Shown: positions 1-11,950, counted from the stretch's first letter. The stretch: DNA of 58,993 nucleotides from Geodermatophilus sp. YIM 151500 (GCF_025716945.1 NZ_JAOVZT010000017.1:1-58993); one strand, 5' to 3'. The notes: generated from the sequence alone by a model not told the origin. Translations and numbers: made by a program.

Positions 1-1509
1 TCCCGTCGTCCACCAGCAGCCGGTCACCGACGCGGACGTCGTCGGGGCGATCGGCCGGGGCAGCATGGAGCCGCCGGTCAACCACGTGTCGACGGCGCCG
101 GCGGCGGCCCGGCCCTCGGCGATCGCCCAGACGATGAGCGACTGGCCGCGACCGATGTCGCCGGCGACGAAGACGCCGGGCACGGTCGACATGAAGTCGC
201 GGTCGCGGACGACGTTGCCCCGCCCGTCGACCTCGACGCCGAGCCCGTCGACCAGCCCCTCCCGCTGGGCACCGGTGAAGCCCATGGCCAGCAGCACCAG
301 GTCGGCCGGGATCTCCTGCTCGGAGCCCTCGACCTTCTGGAACCGGCCGTCGACCTGCTGCACGTCGTGCACGACCAGCGCGCGCACCCGGCCGTCGTCG
401 GTGCCGAGGAAGCGCTCGGTGCTGACCGAGTACAGCCGCTCCCCGCCCTCCTCGTGGGCGCTGGAGACGCGCATGATCATCGGGTACGTCGGCCACGGGT
501 TGCCGGCGGCCCGCTTGTCCGGCGGCGCCGGCATGATCTCCAGCTGCGTGACCGACGCCGCACCCTGCCGGTGGGAGGTGCCCAGGCAGTCGGCCCCGGT
601 GTCGCCGCCGCCGATGATCACCACGTGCTTGCCCTGCGCGGTGATCGGCGGGGCGTCGAGCTCGCCGAGCGCCTGCCGGTTGCCGAAGGGCAGGAAGTCC
701 ATCGCCAGGTGGATGCCCGACAGCTCCCGGCCGGGGACCGGCAGGTCGCGTCCGACGGTCGCCCCGCCGGCGAGCACGACCGCGTCGAAGTCCGCCCGCA
801 GCTGCTCGACCGACAGGTCGTCGGGACCGGAGCCGCCGACGTCGACGCCGGGGACGAACCGGGTGCCCTCGGCGCGCATCTGGTCCAGCCGCCGGTCGAG
901 GACCCGCTTCTCCATCTTGAACTCGGGGATGCCGTAGCGGAGCAACCCGCCGATCCGGTCGGCCCGCTCGTACACGGTCACGTCGTGGCCGGCCCGCGTG
1001 AGCTGCTGCGCGGCGGCGAGGCCGGCGGGACCGGAGCCGACCACGGCCACGGACTTCCCCGTGCGCTCCTGCGGCGGCTGCGGCTGGACGTAGCCCTCGG
1101 CGAAGGCCCGGTCGATGATCTCCCACTCGATCTGCTTGATCGTCACCGGCGACTCGGTGATGGCCAGCACGCACGAGCCCTCGCACGGCGCCGGGCACAG
1201 CTTCCCGGTGAACTCCGGGAAGTTGTTGGTGGCGTGCAGCCGCTCGATGGCCTCGCGCCAGTCGTCGCGGCGGGCCAGGTCGTTCCACTCCGGGATGAGG
1301 TTGCCCAGCGGGCACCCGTGGTGGCAGAACGGGATGCCGCAGTCCATGCAGCGGGCGGCCTGCTCGCGCAGGGCCGCGACCGGGTAGACGGCGTCCTCCC
1401 CCTCCTGGCGGGAGAGGTAGACGTCCTTCCAGTCGAGGATGCGGACCTCGACCGGGCGGCGCGGCGGCAACGCCCGCTCGTACTTCAGGAACCCGGTGGA
1501 GTCAGCCAC
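1..1509 (-). CDS. gltD: Glutamate synthase small subunit (NADPH), 3' end not closed in window
   Basis: Beta subunit of NADPH-dependent GOGAT: it takes electrons from NADPH through FAD and two [4Fe-4S] clusters and passes them to GltB. The GTG at 1507-1509 is preceded by GGAG and gives a protein starting MADSTGFLKYERALPPRRP. N-terminal cysteine motifs CMDCGIPFCHHGCP and CPAPCEGSC bind the clusters. Two Rossmann motifs follow: VGSGPAGLAAA (FAD) and IIGGGDTGADC (NADPH). The frame is open for about 503 codons to the window edge, already longer than the usual 470-490 residues. The typical tail (LTGGSMLPRPIAPT) ends near base 40, then the frame continues into unusual residues without a stop; see findings. 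It lies 50 bp downstream of gltB in the same direction. Confidence 0.93.
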   Translation of the reverse strand, partial: MADSTGFLKYERALPPRRPVEVRILDWKDVYLSRQEGEDAVYPVAALREQAARCMDCGIPFCHHGCPLGNLIPEWNDLARRDDWREAIERLHATNNFPEFTGKLCPAPCEGSCVLAITESPVTIKQIEWEIIDRAFAEGYVQPQPPQERTGKSVAVVGSGPAGLAAAQQLTRAGHDVTVYERADRIGGLLRYGIPEFKMEKRVLDRRLDQMRAEGTRFVPGVDVGGSGPDDLSVEQLRADFDAVVLAGGATVGRDLPVPGRELSGIHLAMDFLPFGNRQALGELDAPPITAQGKHVVIIGGGDTGADCLGTSHRQGAASVTQLEIMPAPPDKRAAGNPWPTYPMIMRVSSAHEEGGERLYSVSTERFLGTDDGRVRALVVHDVQQVDGRFQKVEGSEQEIPADLVLLAMGFTGAQREGLVDGLGVEVDGRGNVVRDRDFMSTVPGVFVAGDIGRGQSLIVWAIAEGRAAAGAVDTWLTGGSMLPRPIAPTTSASVTGCWWTTG

Positions 1510-1559
1510 GGTCGATCTCCGGTCGGTCGGTGCGGCAGGGGTGGGGGCGACGGCGGCGC

Positions 1560-4500
1560 TCAGCCACGCGCGGCCTCCATGAGCGCGCGGTCCACGTCGT
1601 AGCCGGCCGCCTCCGCGGCGCGGCGGGCCTCCAGGGCGCGGCGGTAGTCGCGGGGCATGATCACGCTGAACCGCTCGGACCAGCGGCCCCAGTCGGCCAG
1701 CAGCGCGTGCGCCACCGGCGACTCGGTGTCCGCGGCGTAGCGGACGAGCACGTCGCGCAGCCACTGCGACGCCTCGCCGTCCAGCGGCTCGACGTCGACC
1801 ATCTCGGCGTTGACCCGGTGCCGGGCCAGGTCGAGGACGTAACCGATGCCGCCGGACATGCCGGCCGCGACGTTGCGCCCGGTCGGGCCGAGGATCACCG
1901 CGCGGCCGCCGGTCATGTACTCCAGGGCGTGGTCGCCCACGCCCTCGACGACGGCCAGGGCACCGGAGTTGCGCACGCAGAACCGCTCGCCGGCGCGGCC
2001 GCGGAGGAAGACCTCCCCGCCGGTGGCGCCGTAGGCGATGACGTTGCCGGCGATGACGTTGTCCTCGGCGGCGAAGGTCGCCTCCCGCGACGGCCGGACG
2101 ACGATCCGCCCGCCGGACAGCCCCTTGCCGACGTAGTCGTTGGCGTCGCCGAACAGCCGCATGGTGATGCCGCGGGGCAGGAAGGCGCCGAACGACTGGC
2201 CGGCCGACCCGGTCAGGGTGAGGTCGATCGTGCCGTCGGGCAGCCCCTCCCCGCCGAAGCGGCGGGTGACCATCGCGCCCAACATCGTGCCGACGGTGCG
2301 GTTGACGTTGCGCACCGGCAGTTCGAGGCTGACCGGCCGCGCGTCGAGCAGCGCGCCCTCGCACAGCTGGATGAGCGTCTGGTCCAGCGCCACGTCGAGG
2401 CCGTGGTCCTGCTCGCGCACCCGGTGCCGCGGCGCACCGTCGGGCAGCTCGGGGACGGTGAGCACCGGCGCGAGGTCCAGCCCGGCGGCCTTCCAGTGGT
2501 CGACGGCGGCGCGGACGTCGAGCAGCTCGGCGCGGCCGACGGCCTCGTCGATCGAGCGGAAGCCCAGCTCGGCCAGGTGGTGCCGCACCTGCTCGGCGAG
2601 GAACTCGAAGAAGGTGACCACGAACTCCGGCCGGCCGGTGAACCGCTTGCGCAGCTCGGGGTTCTGCGTCGCCACGCCGACCGGGCAGGTGTCGAGGTGG
2701 CAGACCCGCATCATCACGCAGCCGGAGACGACCAGCGGCGCGGTCGCGAAGCCGTACTCCTCGGCGCCGAGCAACGCCGCGACGACGACGTCCCGGCCGG
2801 TCTTCATCTGCCCGTCGACCTGCACGACGATCCGGTCGCGCAGCCCGTTGGCCAGCAGCGTCTGCTGGGTCTCGGCCAGGCCCAGCTCCCACGGGGAGCC
2901 CGCGTGCTTGAGCGAGGTCAGCGGCGCGGCGCCGGTGCCGCCGTCGTGCCCGGAGATGAGGACGACGTCGGCGTGCGCCTTGCTGACCCCGGCCGCGACC
3001 GTGCCCACGCCGACCTCGGACACGAGCTTGACGTGCACCCGCGCCTGGTCGTTGGCGTTCTTCAGGTCGTGGATCAGCTGCTTGAGGTCCTCGATCGAGT
3101 AGATGTCGTGGTGCGGCGGGGGGCTGATCAGGCCGACGCCCGGCGTCGAGTACCGGGTGCGGGCCACCCACGGGTACACCTTCTGGCCGGGCAGCTGGCC
3201 GCCCTCGCCGGGCTTGGCGCCCTGGGCCATCTTGATCTGGATGTCGTCGGCGTTGACCAGGTACTCGCTGGTGACACCGAACCGGCCGCTGGCCACCTGC
3301 TTGATCGCCGAGCGGCGCAGGTCGCCGTTCGGGTCGGGCGTGTAGCGGTCGGGGTCCTCGCCGCCCTCGCCGGTGTTGGACCGCCCGCCGATCCGGTTCA
3401 TCGCGATGGCGAGCGTCTCGTGCGCCTCCTGCGAGATGGAGCCGTAGCTCATCGCGCCGGTGGAGAACCGCTTGACGATCTCGCTGGCCGGCTCGACCTC
3501 GTCCAGCGGCACGGGCGGGCGCACGCCGGTGCGCAGCCGGAACAGGCCGCGCAGCGTCGCGCTCTCCTCCGACAGCCGGTCGACGGTCTGCGTGTACCGC
3601 TCGAACACCTCGTACTGCCGCGAGCGGGTCGCGTGCTGGAGCAGGAACACCGTCTCCGGGTTGAACAGGTGCACCTCGCCCTCGCGGCGCCACTGGTACT
3701 CCCCGCCGGTCTCCAGCCGGCGGTGCGCCCGCTCGGCGGGGTTCGGCGGGTAGGCCCGGCGGTGGCGCATGGCCACCTCCTCGGCGAGGACGTCGATGCC
3801 CACGCCGCCCAGCGGGCTGGCCGTGCCGGTGAAGTACTCGTCGACCAGGTCCTGCGACAGGCCGACGGCCTCGAAGATCTGCGCCATCGTGTACGAGCCG
3901 ACGGTGCTGATGCCCATCTTGCTCATCACCTTGAGCACGCCCTTGCCGAGCGCCTTGACCATGTTCCGCACGGCCTGCGCCGGCTGGACCCCGGTGAGGG
4001 CGCCGTCGCGGATGAGGTCCTCGATCGACTCGAACGCCAGGTAGGGGTTGACCGCGGCGGCGCCGTAGCCGAGCAGCAGCGCGACGTGGTGCACCTCGCG
4101 GCAGTCGCCGGACTCGACGACCAGGCCCACCTGCATGCGGGTCTTCTCGCGCACCAGGTGGTGGTGGACGGCGGAGGTCATCAGCAGCGACGGGATCGGC
4201 GCTCGCCGCTCGTCGCAGTCGCGGTCGGACAGCACGATGTTCCGCGCGCCGGCCGCGATGGCCTTGGAGACCTTCGTGCGCAGCTCGTCGACGGCCTGGG
4301 CCAGCGCGGGCCCGCCGCCGGTGACGTCGTAGTGGCCGGTCACCCGGACGGCGGCGAAGCCGGGCAGGTCGCCGTCGTCGTCGATGTGCAGGATCTTGGC
4401 CAGCTCGTCGTTGTCGATGACCGGGTAGGGCAGGAACACCTGCCGGCAGGACGCCGGGGTCGCGCGCAGCAGGTTCTGCTCGGGGCCGAAGGTGCGGCCC

Positions 4501-6233
4501 AGGCTGGTCACCAGCTCCTCGCGGATGGCGTCCAGCGGCGGGTTGGTCACCTGGGCGAACAGCTGACCGAAGTAGTCGTAGAGCAGCCGCGACCGGTCCG
4601 ACAGGGCCGCGACCGGGGTGTCGGTGCCCATCGACCCGATCGGCTCGGCGCCGCTGGAGGCCATCGGCGTCAGCAGGACGCGCAGCTCCTCCTCGGTGTA
4701 GCCGAACAGCTGCTGCCGCCGGACGACGGACTCGTGGCTGGGCCGGGAGCGCCGGCGTTCGGGCAGCGACGGCAGGTGCACCAGCCCGGAGTGCAGCCAG
4801 TCCTCGTAGGGGTGCTCGGCGGCCAGGGCGCCCTTGACCTCCTCGTCGGACACGATCTTCCCGGCCGAGGTGTCGACCAGGAACATGCGGCCCGGCTGCA
4901 GCCGGCCCTTGGCGACGATGTCGGCGTCCGGGATGTCGAGCACGCCGACCTCGCTGGCCAGCACGACCTTGCCGTCCTTCGTGTGCCACCAGCGGCCCGG
5001 GCGCAGGCCGTTGCGGTCGAGGACCGCACCGATGACGGTGCCGTCGGTGAACGCGACCGCGGCCGGGCCGTCCCACGGCTCCATGATCGACGAGTGGAAC
5101 CGGTAGAAGGCCCGCCGGGCCGGGTCCATCTCGTCGTGGTTCTCCCACGCCTCGGGGATCATCATGAGCACGGCGTGCGGCAGCGACCGGCCGGACAGGT
5201 GCAGCAGCTCGAGCACCTCGTCGAAGGTCGCCGAGTCGCTGAAGTCGCTCGCGGTCAGCGGGAAGATCCGCTCCAGGCCCAGCTCGGCGGCCGGGCCGGC
5301 GGGGCCGTCGAACAGCTCGGTGTCCAGCTTGGCCTCGCGGGCCCGCATCCGGTTCCGGTTGCCCTTGATGGTGTTGATCTCGCCGTTGTGGGCGATCAGC
5401 CGGAACGGGTGGGCCAGCGGCCAGCTCGGGAAGGTGTTGGTCGAGAAGCGGCTGTGCACCAGCGCGATCGCCGACTCGTAGCGCTCGTCGCGCAGGTCGG
5501 GGAAGAACAGCGGCAGCTGGTCGGTGGTCAGCATGCCCTTGTACGTCAGCGTGCGTGACGACAGGGAGACCAGGTAGAGCGAGCTGCCGGCCTCGACGGC
5601 GGCCCGCTCGGCCCGCTTGCGCAGCACGAAGGCGCGCCGCTCCAGCCGGGTGACGCCGTGCGGCGCCGCGGTGCCACCGAAGGCGCGCGCGTCGGCGCGA
5701 CCGCCCATGGTCTCGGCCACGAACACCTGGGCGAAGTGCGGCATGACCGCCCGCGCCGTGGGACCGACGTCGGCACGGTCGGGGTCCACCGGGACGTCCC
5801 GCCAGCCCAGGACGGTCAGGCCCTCCTCGCCGGCCAGCCGGGCGAGGTCGTCGACCCGGGCGGCCCGCTCGGCCTCGTCGACCGGCAGGAAGGCGATGCC
5901 GACGGCGTACTCGCCCAGCGGGGGCAGGTCGAAGTCGACCGCCGCGCGCAGCAGCGCGTCGGGCACCTGGGTGAGGATCCCCGCGCCGTCGCCGGAGTTC
6001 GGCTCGGACCCGGCGGCGCCGCGGTGGTCGAGGTTGTGCAGCGCGGTCAACCCGTCGGCGACGATGGCTCGCGACCGCCGCCCGCGGACGTCGGCGACGA
6101 ACGCGACGCCGCAGGCGTCCGTGTCGTTGGCCGGGTCGTACAGGCCCGAGGGCGCCGGGACCGCCGAGAAGGGCACGGTCCCGGCGGGACCGGCGGCGGG
6201 GACGGCAGCGGCGGGGGCGGAGCGGTCGGACAT
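1560..6233 (-). CDS. gltB: Glutamate synthase large subunit
   Basis: Alpha subunit of GOGAT, 1557 residues: makes two glutamates from glutamine and 2-oxoglutarate. Start ATG at 6231-6233 with GGGAG just upstream; the frame is open further upstream, but that stretch is repeat DNA without protein character. Cys41 in DACGVAF is the expected N-terminal nucleophile of the amidotransferase domain after removal of a roughly 40-residue propeptide. The FMN-binding synthase domain carries the [3Fe-4S] motif [15 protein letters not shown]. The C-terminal GXGXG beta-helix domain shows repeats such as [14 protein letters not shown]. It is cotranscribed with gltD and follows lgt after a 522-bp gap. Confidence 0.96.
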   Translation of the reverse strand: MSDRSAPAAAVPAAGPAGTVPFSAVPAPSGLYDPANDTDACGVAFVADVRGRRSRAIVADGLTALHNLDHRGAAGSEPNSGDGAGILTQVPDALLRAAVDFDLPPLGEYAVGIAFLPVDEAERAARVDDLARLAGEEGLTVLGWRDVPVDPDRADVGPTARAVMPHFAQVFVAETMGGRADARAFGGTAAPHGVTRLERRAFVLRKRAERAAVEAGSSLYLVSLSSRTLTYKGMLTTDQLPLFFPDLRDERYESAIALVHSRFSTNTFPSWPLAHPFRLIAHNGEINTIKGNRNRMRAREAKLDTELFDGPAGPAAELGLERIFPLTASDFSDSATFDEVLELLHLSGRSLPHAVLMMIPEAWENHDEMDPARRAFYRFHSSIMEPWDGPAAVAFTDGTVIGAVLDRNGLRPGRWWHTKDGKVVLASEVGVLDIPDADIVAKGRLQPGRMFLVDTSAGKIVSDEEVKGALAAEHPYEDWLHSGLVHLPSLPERRRSRPSHESVVRRQQLFGYTEEELRVLLTPMASSGAEPIGSMGTDTPVAALSDRSRLLYDYFGQLFAQVTNPPLDAIREELVTSLGRTFGPEQNLLRATPASCRQVFLPYPVIDNDELAKILHIDDDGDLPGFAAVRVTGHYDVTGGGPALAQAVDELRTKVSKAIAAGARNIVLSDRDCDERRAPIPSLLMTSAVHHHLVREKTRMQVGLVVESGDCREVHHVALLLGYGAAAVNPYLAFESIEDLIRDGALTGVQPAQAVRNMVKALGKGVLKVMSKMGISTVGSYTMAQIFEAVGLSQDLVDEYFTGTASPLGGVGIDVLAEEVAMRHRRAYPPNPAERAHRRLETGGEYQWRREGEVHLFNPETVFLLQHATRSRQYEVFERYTQTVDRLSEESATLRGLFRLRTGVRPPVPLDEVEPASEIVKRFSTGAMSYGSISQEAHETLAIAMNRIGGRSNTGEGGEDPDRYTPDPNGDLRRSAIKQVASGRFGVTSEYLVNADDIQIKMAQGAKPGEGGQLPGQKVYPWVARTRYSTPGVGLISPPPHHDIYSIEDLKQLIHDLKNANDQARVHVKLVSEVGVGTVAAGVSKAHADVVLISGHDGGTGAAPLTSLKHAGSPWELGLAETQQTLLANGLRDRIVVQVDGQMKTGRDVVVAALLGAEEYGFATAPLVVSGCVMMRVCHLDTCPVGVATQNPELRKRFTGRPEFVVTFFEFLAEQVRHHLAELGFRSIDEAVGRAELLDVRAAVDHWKAAGLDLAPVLTVPELPDGAPRHRVREQDHGLDVALDQTLIQLCEGALLDARPVSLELPVRNVNRTVGTMLGAMVTRRFGGEGLPDGTIDLTLTGSAGQSFGAFLPRGITMRLFGDANDYVGKGLSGGRIVVRPSREATFAAEDNVIAGNVIAYGATGGEVFLRGRAGERFCVRNSGALAVVEGVGDHALEYMTGGRAVILGPTGRNVAAGMSGGIGYVLDLARHRVNAEMVDVEPLDGEASQWLRDVLVRYAADTESPVAHALLADWGRWSERFSVIMPRDYRRALEARRAAEAAGYDVDRALMEAARG

Positions 6234-6755
6234 GTCACTCCCGTCGTCGGCGGCCTGACGGACCTCGGCGAGGTCCGGGTGCGGGCGGGGGCCCGGGCCG
6301 GAAGGTGGGCTGGGTCGAGCGGGCCGCACTGCGCTGGGCGGCACTGCGGTGGCGGGGACTGCGGTTGGTGGGCACTGCGGTTGGTGGGCACTGCGGTGGA
6401 GAGCACTGCGGTGGGTGGGCACAGCGGGGCACTGCGGTGGACGGCACTGCGGAAGGGCCGGGCGACCGGGAGGACGACGTCTCCCCGGCCCGGCGCAGGC
6501 GCGCGAGCCCACCGGCGGGGTGGCCGGTGGGCCGTCGTCCGCGGGGCGTCGCTGGCCCGGTTCCGACGGGTCCGGCCCGGCCAGGATCGCTGGCGGGCCT
6601 GGATGGAAGGGTACACAGCGCGCCGGGCGGGGCACGGTGGCGTGATGCCGGTCGCGGCCCCTGTCACGAGGCCGTCACACCGGGCCCGTCCGGCGGGCGG
6701 GCGGCCGGGACCGGGTCCGGGCGGGCGGGCGGCCGGTGCCGCTGCGCGCCGGTCC
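6234..6755. other. 522-bp intergenic region between lgt and gltB
   Basis: No gene is supported here. The minus-strand frame of gltB stays open to about 6635, but its translation is proline/serine-rich repeat and does not resemble a GltB N-terminus. The stretch contains the 15-16 bp tandem array at 6326-6453 and is presumably the promoter and leader region of gltBD. I saw no convincing hairpin-plus-U terminator or tRNA. Confidence 0.6.
6326..6453. repeat. Tandem repeat, about 9 units of 15-16 bp (core GCACTGCGG)
   Basis: Starts of GCACTGCGG-like units (plus strand) fall at about 6326, 6341, 6356, 6372, 6388, 6403, 6419, 6429 and 6444, so spacing is 15-16 bp except one 10-bp step. Units carry point differences (GGACTGCGG, GCACAGCGG). 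The array is 90-220 bp upstream of the gltB start codon. It has no spacers and is not CRISPR. Confidence 0.85.
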
Positions 6756-7865
6756 TCACCCCGGCCCGGTCGGCGGCCGCTGCCCGGGTGACGGGCCGTC
6801 CTCGCCGGAGCCGGCCGACCGGTCCCGACCGCTCCGGAGCACCCCCTCGCCGTCCCCGCCGCGGTCGCCGGCGCCGTCCCCGGCTGCTCCGCCGTCCCCG
6901 GCTGCCCCGCCGTCCCCGGCTGCCCCGCCGTCGCCGGGTGCCCCGCCCTTCCCGGCCGCTCCCCCGCTATCCGCGGCGGGCTGCACCTCCCCGGGCCGTG
7001 CCGCGGGCTCCGCCGGCCAACCGCCGCGCGTCCCGGCCAGCGACTCGCGCGGCCGGCCGCGCAGCGCGACCAGGTAGACGACCGCGAGCAGACCGACGAC
7101 GACCGAGGTGAACACGTTGAGCCGGACGCCGAAGAACGTCTCGGCGGGGTCGGTCCGCAGCAGTTCGATCCACACCCGCCCGGCGCAGTACGCGGCCACG
7201 TACAGCGCGAAGGCGCGACCGTGCCCGAGCCGGAAGCGGCGGTCGGCCCACACGACCAGCGCGGCGGCGGCGAGGTTCCACAGCAGCTCGTACAAGAAGG
7301 TCGGGTGGAAGTAACCGAGCACCACGGGATCGCCGTCGGGCCCCACGACCGCCCGGCCACCGCTCCACTCGTAGATGCGCAGCCGCCACGGCAGGTCCGT
7401 CGCGCTGCCGTAGAGCTCGTTGTTGAACCAGTTTCCGAGCCGGCCGACGGCCTGTGCCACGAGCAGCCCCGGCGCGATGGCGTCACCGTAGGGCGGCAGC
7501 GGGACGCCGCGGCGCCGGCACCCGATCCAGGCGCCGAGCGCGCCGAAGGCGATCGCGCCCCAGATGCCCAGGCCGCCCTCCCAGATGGCGAAGGCGCGCA
7601 GCGGGTCGCCGCCCTGGCCGAAGTAGGGCCGGGGGCTGGAGAGCACGTGGTAGATGCGACCGCCGACGATGCCGAAGGGCACCGCCCACATCGCGACGTC
7701 CGTGACCGTGCCCGGTGCGCCGCCGCGGGCCCGCCAGCGGCGTTCGCCGATCCAGACGGCCAGCAGGATGCCGGCGATGATGCACAGCGCGTAGGCCCGC
7801 AGCGGCAGCGGGCCGATCTCCCAGACCCCCTGGGTCGGGCTGGGCAGGGCGGCGAGCGGCGTCAC
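6756..7865 (-). CDS. lgt: Prolipoprotein diacylglyceryl transferase
   Basis: Membrane enzyme, 369 residues, that moves diacylglycerol from phosphatidylglycerol to the lipobox cysteine of prolipoproteins, the step before LspA. The family signature GRLGNWFNNELYG and the motif HPTFLYELLWN are present, with about seven membrane segments up to residue ~265. The remaining ~100 residues are a hydrophilic Gly/Ala/Asp-rich tail containing a six-residue repeat (GDGGAA), encoded by an 18-bp tandem repeat; such tails vary in actinobacterial Lgt. GTG start overlaps the trpA stop by 4 bp, so it is translated with the trp genes. Confidence in family is high; the tail is probably not catalytic. Confidence 0.95.
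   Translation of the reverse strand: MTPLAALPSPTQGVWEIGPLPLRAYALCIIAGILLAVWIGERRWRARGGAPGTVTDVAMWAVPFGIVGGRIYHVLSSPRPYFGQGGDPLRAFAIWEGGLGIWGAIAFGALGAWIGCRRRGVPLPPYGDAIAPGLLVAQAVGRLGNWFNNELYGSATDLPWRLRIYEWSGGRAVVGPDGDPVVLGYFHPTFLYELLWNLAAAALVVWADRRFRLGHGRAFALYVAAYCAGRVWIELLRTDPAETFFGVRLNVFTSVVVGLLAVVYLVALRGRPRESLAGTRGGWPAEPAARPGEVQPAADSGGAAGKGGAPGDGGAAGDGGAAGDGGAAGDGAGDRGGDGEGVLRSGRDRSAGSGEDGPSPGQRPPTGPG
6874..6955. repeat. 18-bp tandem repeat in the 3' end of lgt (about 4 units)
   Basis: About four consecutive units, the last ones diverged, encode repeated GDGGAA in the Lgt C-terminal tail. Copy number could vary between strains without touching the catalytic part. Confidence 0.8.
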
Positions 7866-8673
7866 GGCGCGACGCGGGCCCGGCGGCGCACGCCCTCGGC
7901 CAGCTCACCCGCCAGCCGCCCGGCCGCGTCGGCGCCGGCCCGCTCGTCGCCGGCGTCCAGCAGCGCGCGCACGAAGGCCGAGCCCACGATGACCCCGTCG
8001 GCGAAGCCGGCGACCTCGGCGGCCTGGTCGGCGTTCGAGACGCCCAGCCCGACGCACACCGGCACGTCCCGCGCGGCCGCGCGGGTGCGCGCGACCAGCC
8101 GCTCGGCCGCGTCGCTGACGGTCGCCCGCGTCCCGGTGACGCCCATGGTGGAGGCGGCGTACACGAAGCCGCGGCAGGCGGCGGCGGTCGAGCGCAGCCG
8201 CGCGTCGGTCGACGACGGCGCGACGAGGAAGACGCGGTCGAGGTCGTGCGCGTCGGAGGCCGCCAGCCACGGCCCGGCCTCGTCGGGGATGAGGTCGGGC
8301 GTGATCGCCCCGGCTCCCCCGGCGGCGGCCAGGTCGGCGGCGAACCGGTCGACGCCGTAGCGCTCGATCGGGTTCCAGTAGCTCATCACCACCGGCACGG
8401 CGCCGGCCTCGGCCACCGCCTCGACGGCGGTGAGCACGTCGCGCATGCCGATCCCGGCCCGGACGGCGACGTCGACCGCCTGCTGGATGACCGGGCCGTC
8501 CATGCCCGGGTCGGAGTACGGGACACCGATCTCGACGACGTCGGCCCCCGCTTCGACCGAGGCGACCATCGCCGCGACCGAGCCGGGCGCGCTCGGGTAG
8601 CCGACCGGCAGGTAGGCGACGAGCGCCGCCCTGCCCTCGCCGTTGGCCGCGCGGATCCTCCGCCGGAGGGCGC

Positions 8674-8677
<4 letters not shown>
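7862..8677 (-). CDS. trpA: Tryptophan synthase alpha chain
   Basis: 271 residues. Cleaves indole-3-glycerol phosphate to indole and glyceraldehyde 3-phosphate and passes indole to TrpB. The catalytic acid/base residues fall at E49 and D60 in [13 protein letters not shown], matching the E. coli numbering. ATG start overlaps the trpB stop by 4 bp (ATGA), and its own stop overlaps the lgt start, indicating translational coupling. Confidence 0.97.
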
Positions 8678-10035
<1,358 letters not shown>

Positions 10036-10047
10036 GGCCCCAGTGTC
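10036..10047 (-). promoter_or_regulatory. Putative leaderless -10 of trpB (GACACT, then 6 bases, then ATG)
   Basis: On the minus strand GACACT (10042-10047) is followed by GGGGCC and then the ATG of trpB, placing the expected transcription start on the A of ATG. The same 12-base string GCGGGACACTGG occurs at the hisI start. No good -35 was seen. Confidence 0.5.
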
Positions 10048-10215
10048 CCGCGCATCGCGCCGTTGCCGGTGAGCGGGTTCCGGCGGGTCGCCGTCCGCCC
10101 ACCGGACGCCGCGCCCCGCATCGACGGCGTTCCTCGCGCGGCGCGTGTCACGCAGGCCCCGCCCGGCGCGAGCAGCGCCCGGGATGCGCGGACGGCGAGC
10201 CGGCGACGTCGGGCG

Positions 10216-11055
10216 TCAGCGGCTCGTGCGCGGGGTGGCCGGGTGCGCCCCGGCGGTGACCAGGTCGGCCACGGCCTGGCGGGCGTCGCCGGCGGTGACC
10301 AGCCCCTCCCCCACGAGCACGGCGTCGGCGCCGGCGGCCGCGTAGGCGAGGAGGTCGTGCGGCTCGCGGACGCCGGACTCGGCGACCTTGACCACCTCCG
10401 AGGGCAGCCCGGGCGCGATCCGCTCGAAGGTGGAGCGGTCGACCTGCAGCGTGGTCAGGTCGCGGGCGTTGACGCCGATCACGGCGGCGCCGGCCTCCAG
10501 GGCCCGGTCGGCCTCGGCCTCGGTGTGCACCTCCACCAGCGCCGTCATGCCCAGCGACTCGACCCGCTCGAGCAGGCCGACGAGCGCGTTCTGCTCCAGC
10601 GCGGCCACGATGAGCAGGACGACGTCGGCGCCGAGCGCCCGGGCCTCGTGCACCTGGTAGGTGCTGACCACGAAGTCCTTGCACAGCACCGGGACGTCGA
10701 CCGCCGCGCGGACGGCGACCAGGTCGGCCTGCGTACCGCCGAAGCGCCGCCGCTCGGTGAGCACGCTGATCACCCGGGCGCCGCCGGCGGCGTACTGGCG
10801 GGCCAGCGTCGCGGGGTCGGGGATGTCGGCGAGCGCTCCCTTCGACGGGCTGCGCCGCTTGACCTCCGCGATCACACCCACGCCCGGGGCGCGCAGCGCC
10901 GCCAGCGCGTCGAGCGCGGGCCGCCCGTCGCGCGCGGCCGCCTTCACCTCGTCGAGCGGCGTGAGCGCCTCGCGAGCGGCGACGTCCTCGCGGACCCCGG
11001 CCACGATCTCGGCCAGCAAGTTCACGCCCTGCCCGAGGTCCTGCGGATGTGGCAC
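10216..11055 (-). CDS. trpC: Indole-3-glycerol phosphate synthase
   Basis: 279 residues, TIM barrel; cyclises carboxyphenylamino-deoxyribulose 5-phosphate to indole-glycerol phosphate. Motifs: [11 protein letters not shown] (substrate and catalytic lysine region), [17 protein letters not shown] and AESGV. It is monofunctional, with no fused TrpF domain. GTG start (11053-11055) follows GAGGGGAC by about 7 bases. The gap to the upstream membrane protein is about 100 bp and may contain an internal promoter. Confidence 0.96.
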   Translation of the reverse strand: MPHPQDLGQGVNLLAEIVAGVREDVAAREALTPLDEVKAAARDGRPALDALAALRAPGVGVIAEVKRRSPSKGALADIPDPATLARQYAAGGARVISVLTERRRFGGTQADLVAVRAAVDVPVLCKDFVVSTYQVHEARALGADVVLLIVAALEQNALVGLLERVESLGMTALVEVHTEAEADRALEAGAAVIGVNARDLTTLQVDRSTFERIAPGLPSEVVKVAESGVREPHDLLAYAAAGADAVLVGEGLVTAGDARQAVADLVTAGAHPATPRTSR

Positions 11056-11090
11056 CGGTTCGTCCCCTCACCAGTCGGATGGGTGGGCCA

Positions 11091-11096
11091 ACTGTA
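11091..11096 (-). promoter_or_regulatory. Possible -10 (TACAGT) upstream of trpC
   Basis: On the minus strand TACAGT lies about 36 bases upstream of the trpC GTG with a Shine-Dalgarno between them. No convincing -35 is present, so this is weak evidence for an internal trp promoter. Confidence 0.3.
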
Positions 11097-11154
11097 AGGG
11101 GGGTAAGTGGCCGGGTTCGCCGGGGGGCGGGTGCACCGGCACGGCCGGGTCCCG

Positions 11155-11898
11155 CTACCGTGCCCGGTCCGCCGCCGGCCCTCCGCGTGCATCCGGGGTC
11201 CCCGGGACGACGTGTCCGCCGGTGCCGGGCGCGGCCCCGCCGGGGTCGGGCGCCTCGTCGCGGGTGGGCGCCTCGTCGCGGGTGGGCGCCTCGTCGCGGG
11301 TGGGGTCCTCGCCCCGGTCCAGCGCGCGCCAGGCGTCCTGGGCCCGTTCCTCGTCGGTGGCCGGCGCGGTCGGCGCGGCGACCGCGGCCGGCCGCTCGTA
11401 GCGCCGTCCCATCGCCGGCCAGCGGTGGCCGCGGACGACGGCCAGCGCTCCTCCGAGCGCGGCGATGCCCCCGGCGACGGCCGCCACCGCCGGCCAGGCG
11501 GCGGCCACGTCGCTGCTCGACCGCCCTCCGGCGACCACGCCGGCGAGCTCGGCGGCCAGCACCTCCGGGTCGACCAGGGCCCGCACGCCCGACCAGCCGA
11601 GCGCGGCCCCGGCCAGCACCACCAGCAGGCCGACCGCGATCCGGCCCGCGCCACGGACGGCGAGCAGCGCCACCGCGGCGGCGAGCAGCAGCAGCCCGGC
11701 GGCCGGGACGAGCGGCGCCGCCTCGGCCCCGGTGACGGTGGCCGACACCGGGGGCAGCGGCGGGCGGCGGTCGGCGGTCACATCGGCCCAGGGCCGGCCA
11801 CCGGCGGCCAGGGCGAGCGCCCCGGCCAGCACGGCGGCCGCGACGGCGACGGCGAGCTCCCGCCGTCCGGTCCGCGACGCCGGTGCCGGTGCGCTCAC
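11155..11898 (-). CDS. Trp-operon-associated membrane protein (TIGR02234-like)
   Basis: 247 residues. Between trpE and trpC, where actinobacteria usually carry a conserved membrane protein of unknown function (Trp_oprn_chp). There are three to four hydrophobic segments: about 12-32, 62-82, 88-108 and 138-155. A hydrophilic tail follows. The tail holds three perfect copies of TRDEAP from an 18-bp repeat. GTG start with GGGAG upstream; 52 bp after trpE. Assignment rests on position, topology and an N-terminal GRPW-like motif; no biochemical function is known to me. Confidence 0.8.
   Translation of the reverse strand: MSAPAPASRTGRRELAVAVAAAVLAGALALAAGGRPWADVTADRRPPLPPVSATVTGAEAAPLVPAAGLLLLAAAVALLAVRGAGRIAVGLLVVLAGAALGWSGVRALVDPEVLAAELAGVVAGGRSSSDVAAAWPAVAAVAGGIAALGGALAVVRGHRWPAMGRRYERPAAVAAPTAPATDEERAQDAWRALDRGEDPTRDEAPTRDEAPTRDEAPDPGGAAPGTGGHVVPGTPDARGGPAADRAR
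11250..11303. repeat. Three perfect 18-bp tandem repeats
   Basis: Units 11250-11267, 11268-11285 and 11286-11303 are identical and encode TRDEAP repeats in the tail of the Trp-associated membrane protein. Perfect identity suggests recent expansion. Confidence 0.9.
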
Positions 11899-11950
11899 CG
11901 CGCTCCCCGTCCGCGTCCGCCCCGCGGGGCCGGCACGACGGCGGAGCCGC

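Noticed and set aside
1530-5558. Long plus-strand open frame opposite gltB
   Set aside because: Antisense to a clear GltB; the translation is Arg/Val/Gly/His-rich shadow sequence with no family motifs, as expected in GC-rich DNA.
6326-6453. CRISPR-like repeats
   Set aside because: Units are contiguous, 15-16 bp and without spacers; no cas genes in the window.
6234-6635. Upstream extension of the gltB frame
   Set aside because: Covers the tandem repeat array and translates to Pro/Ser repeats; a good ribosome site precedes the ATG at 6233.
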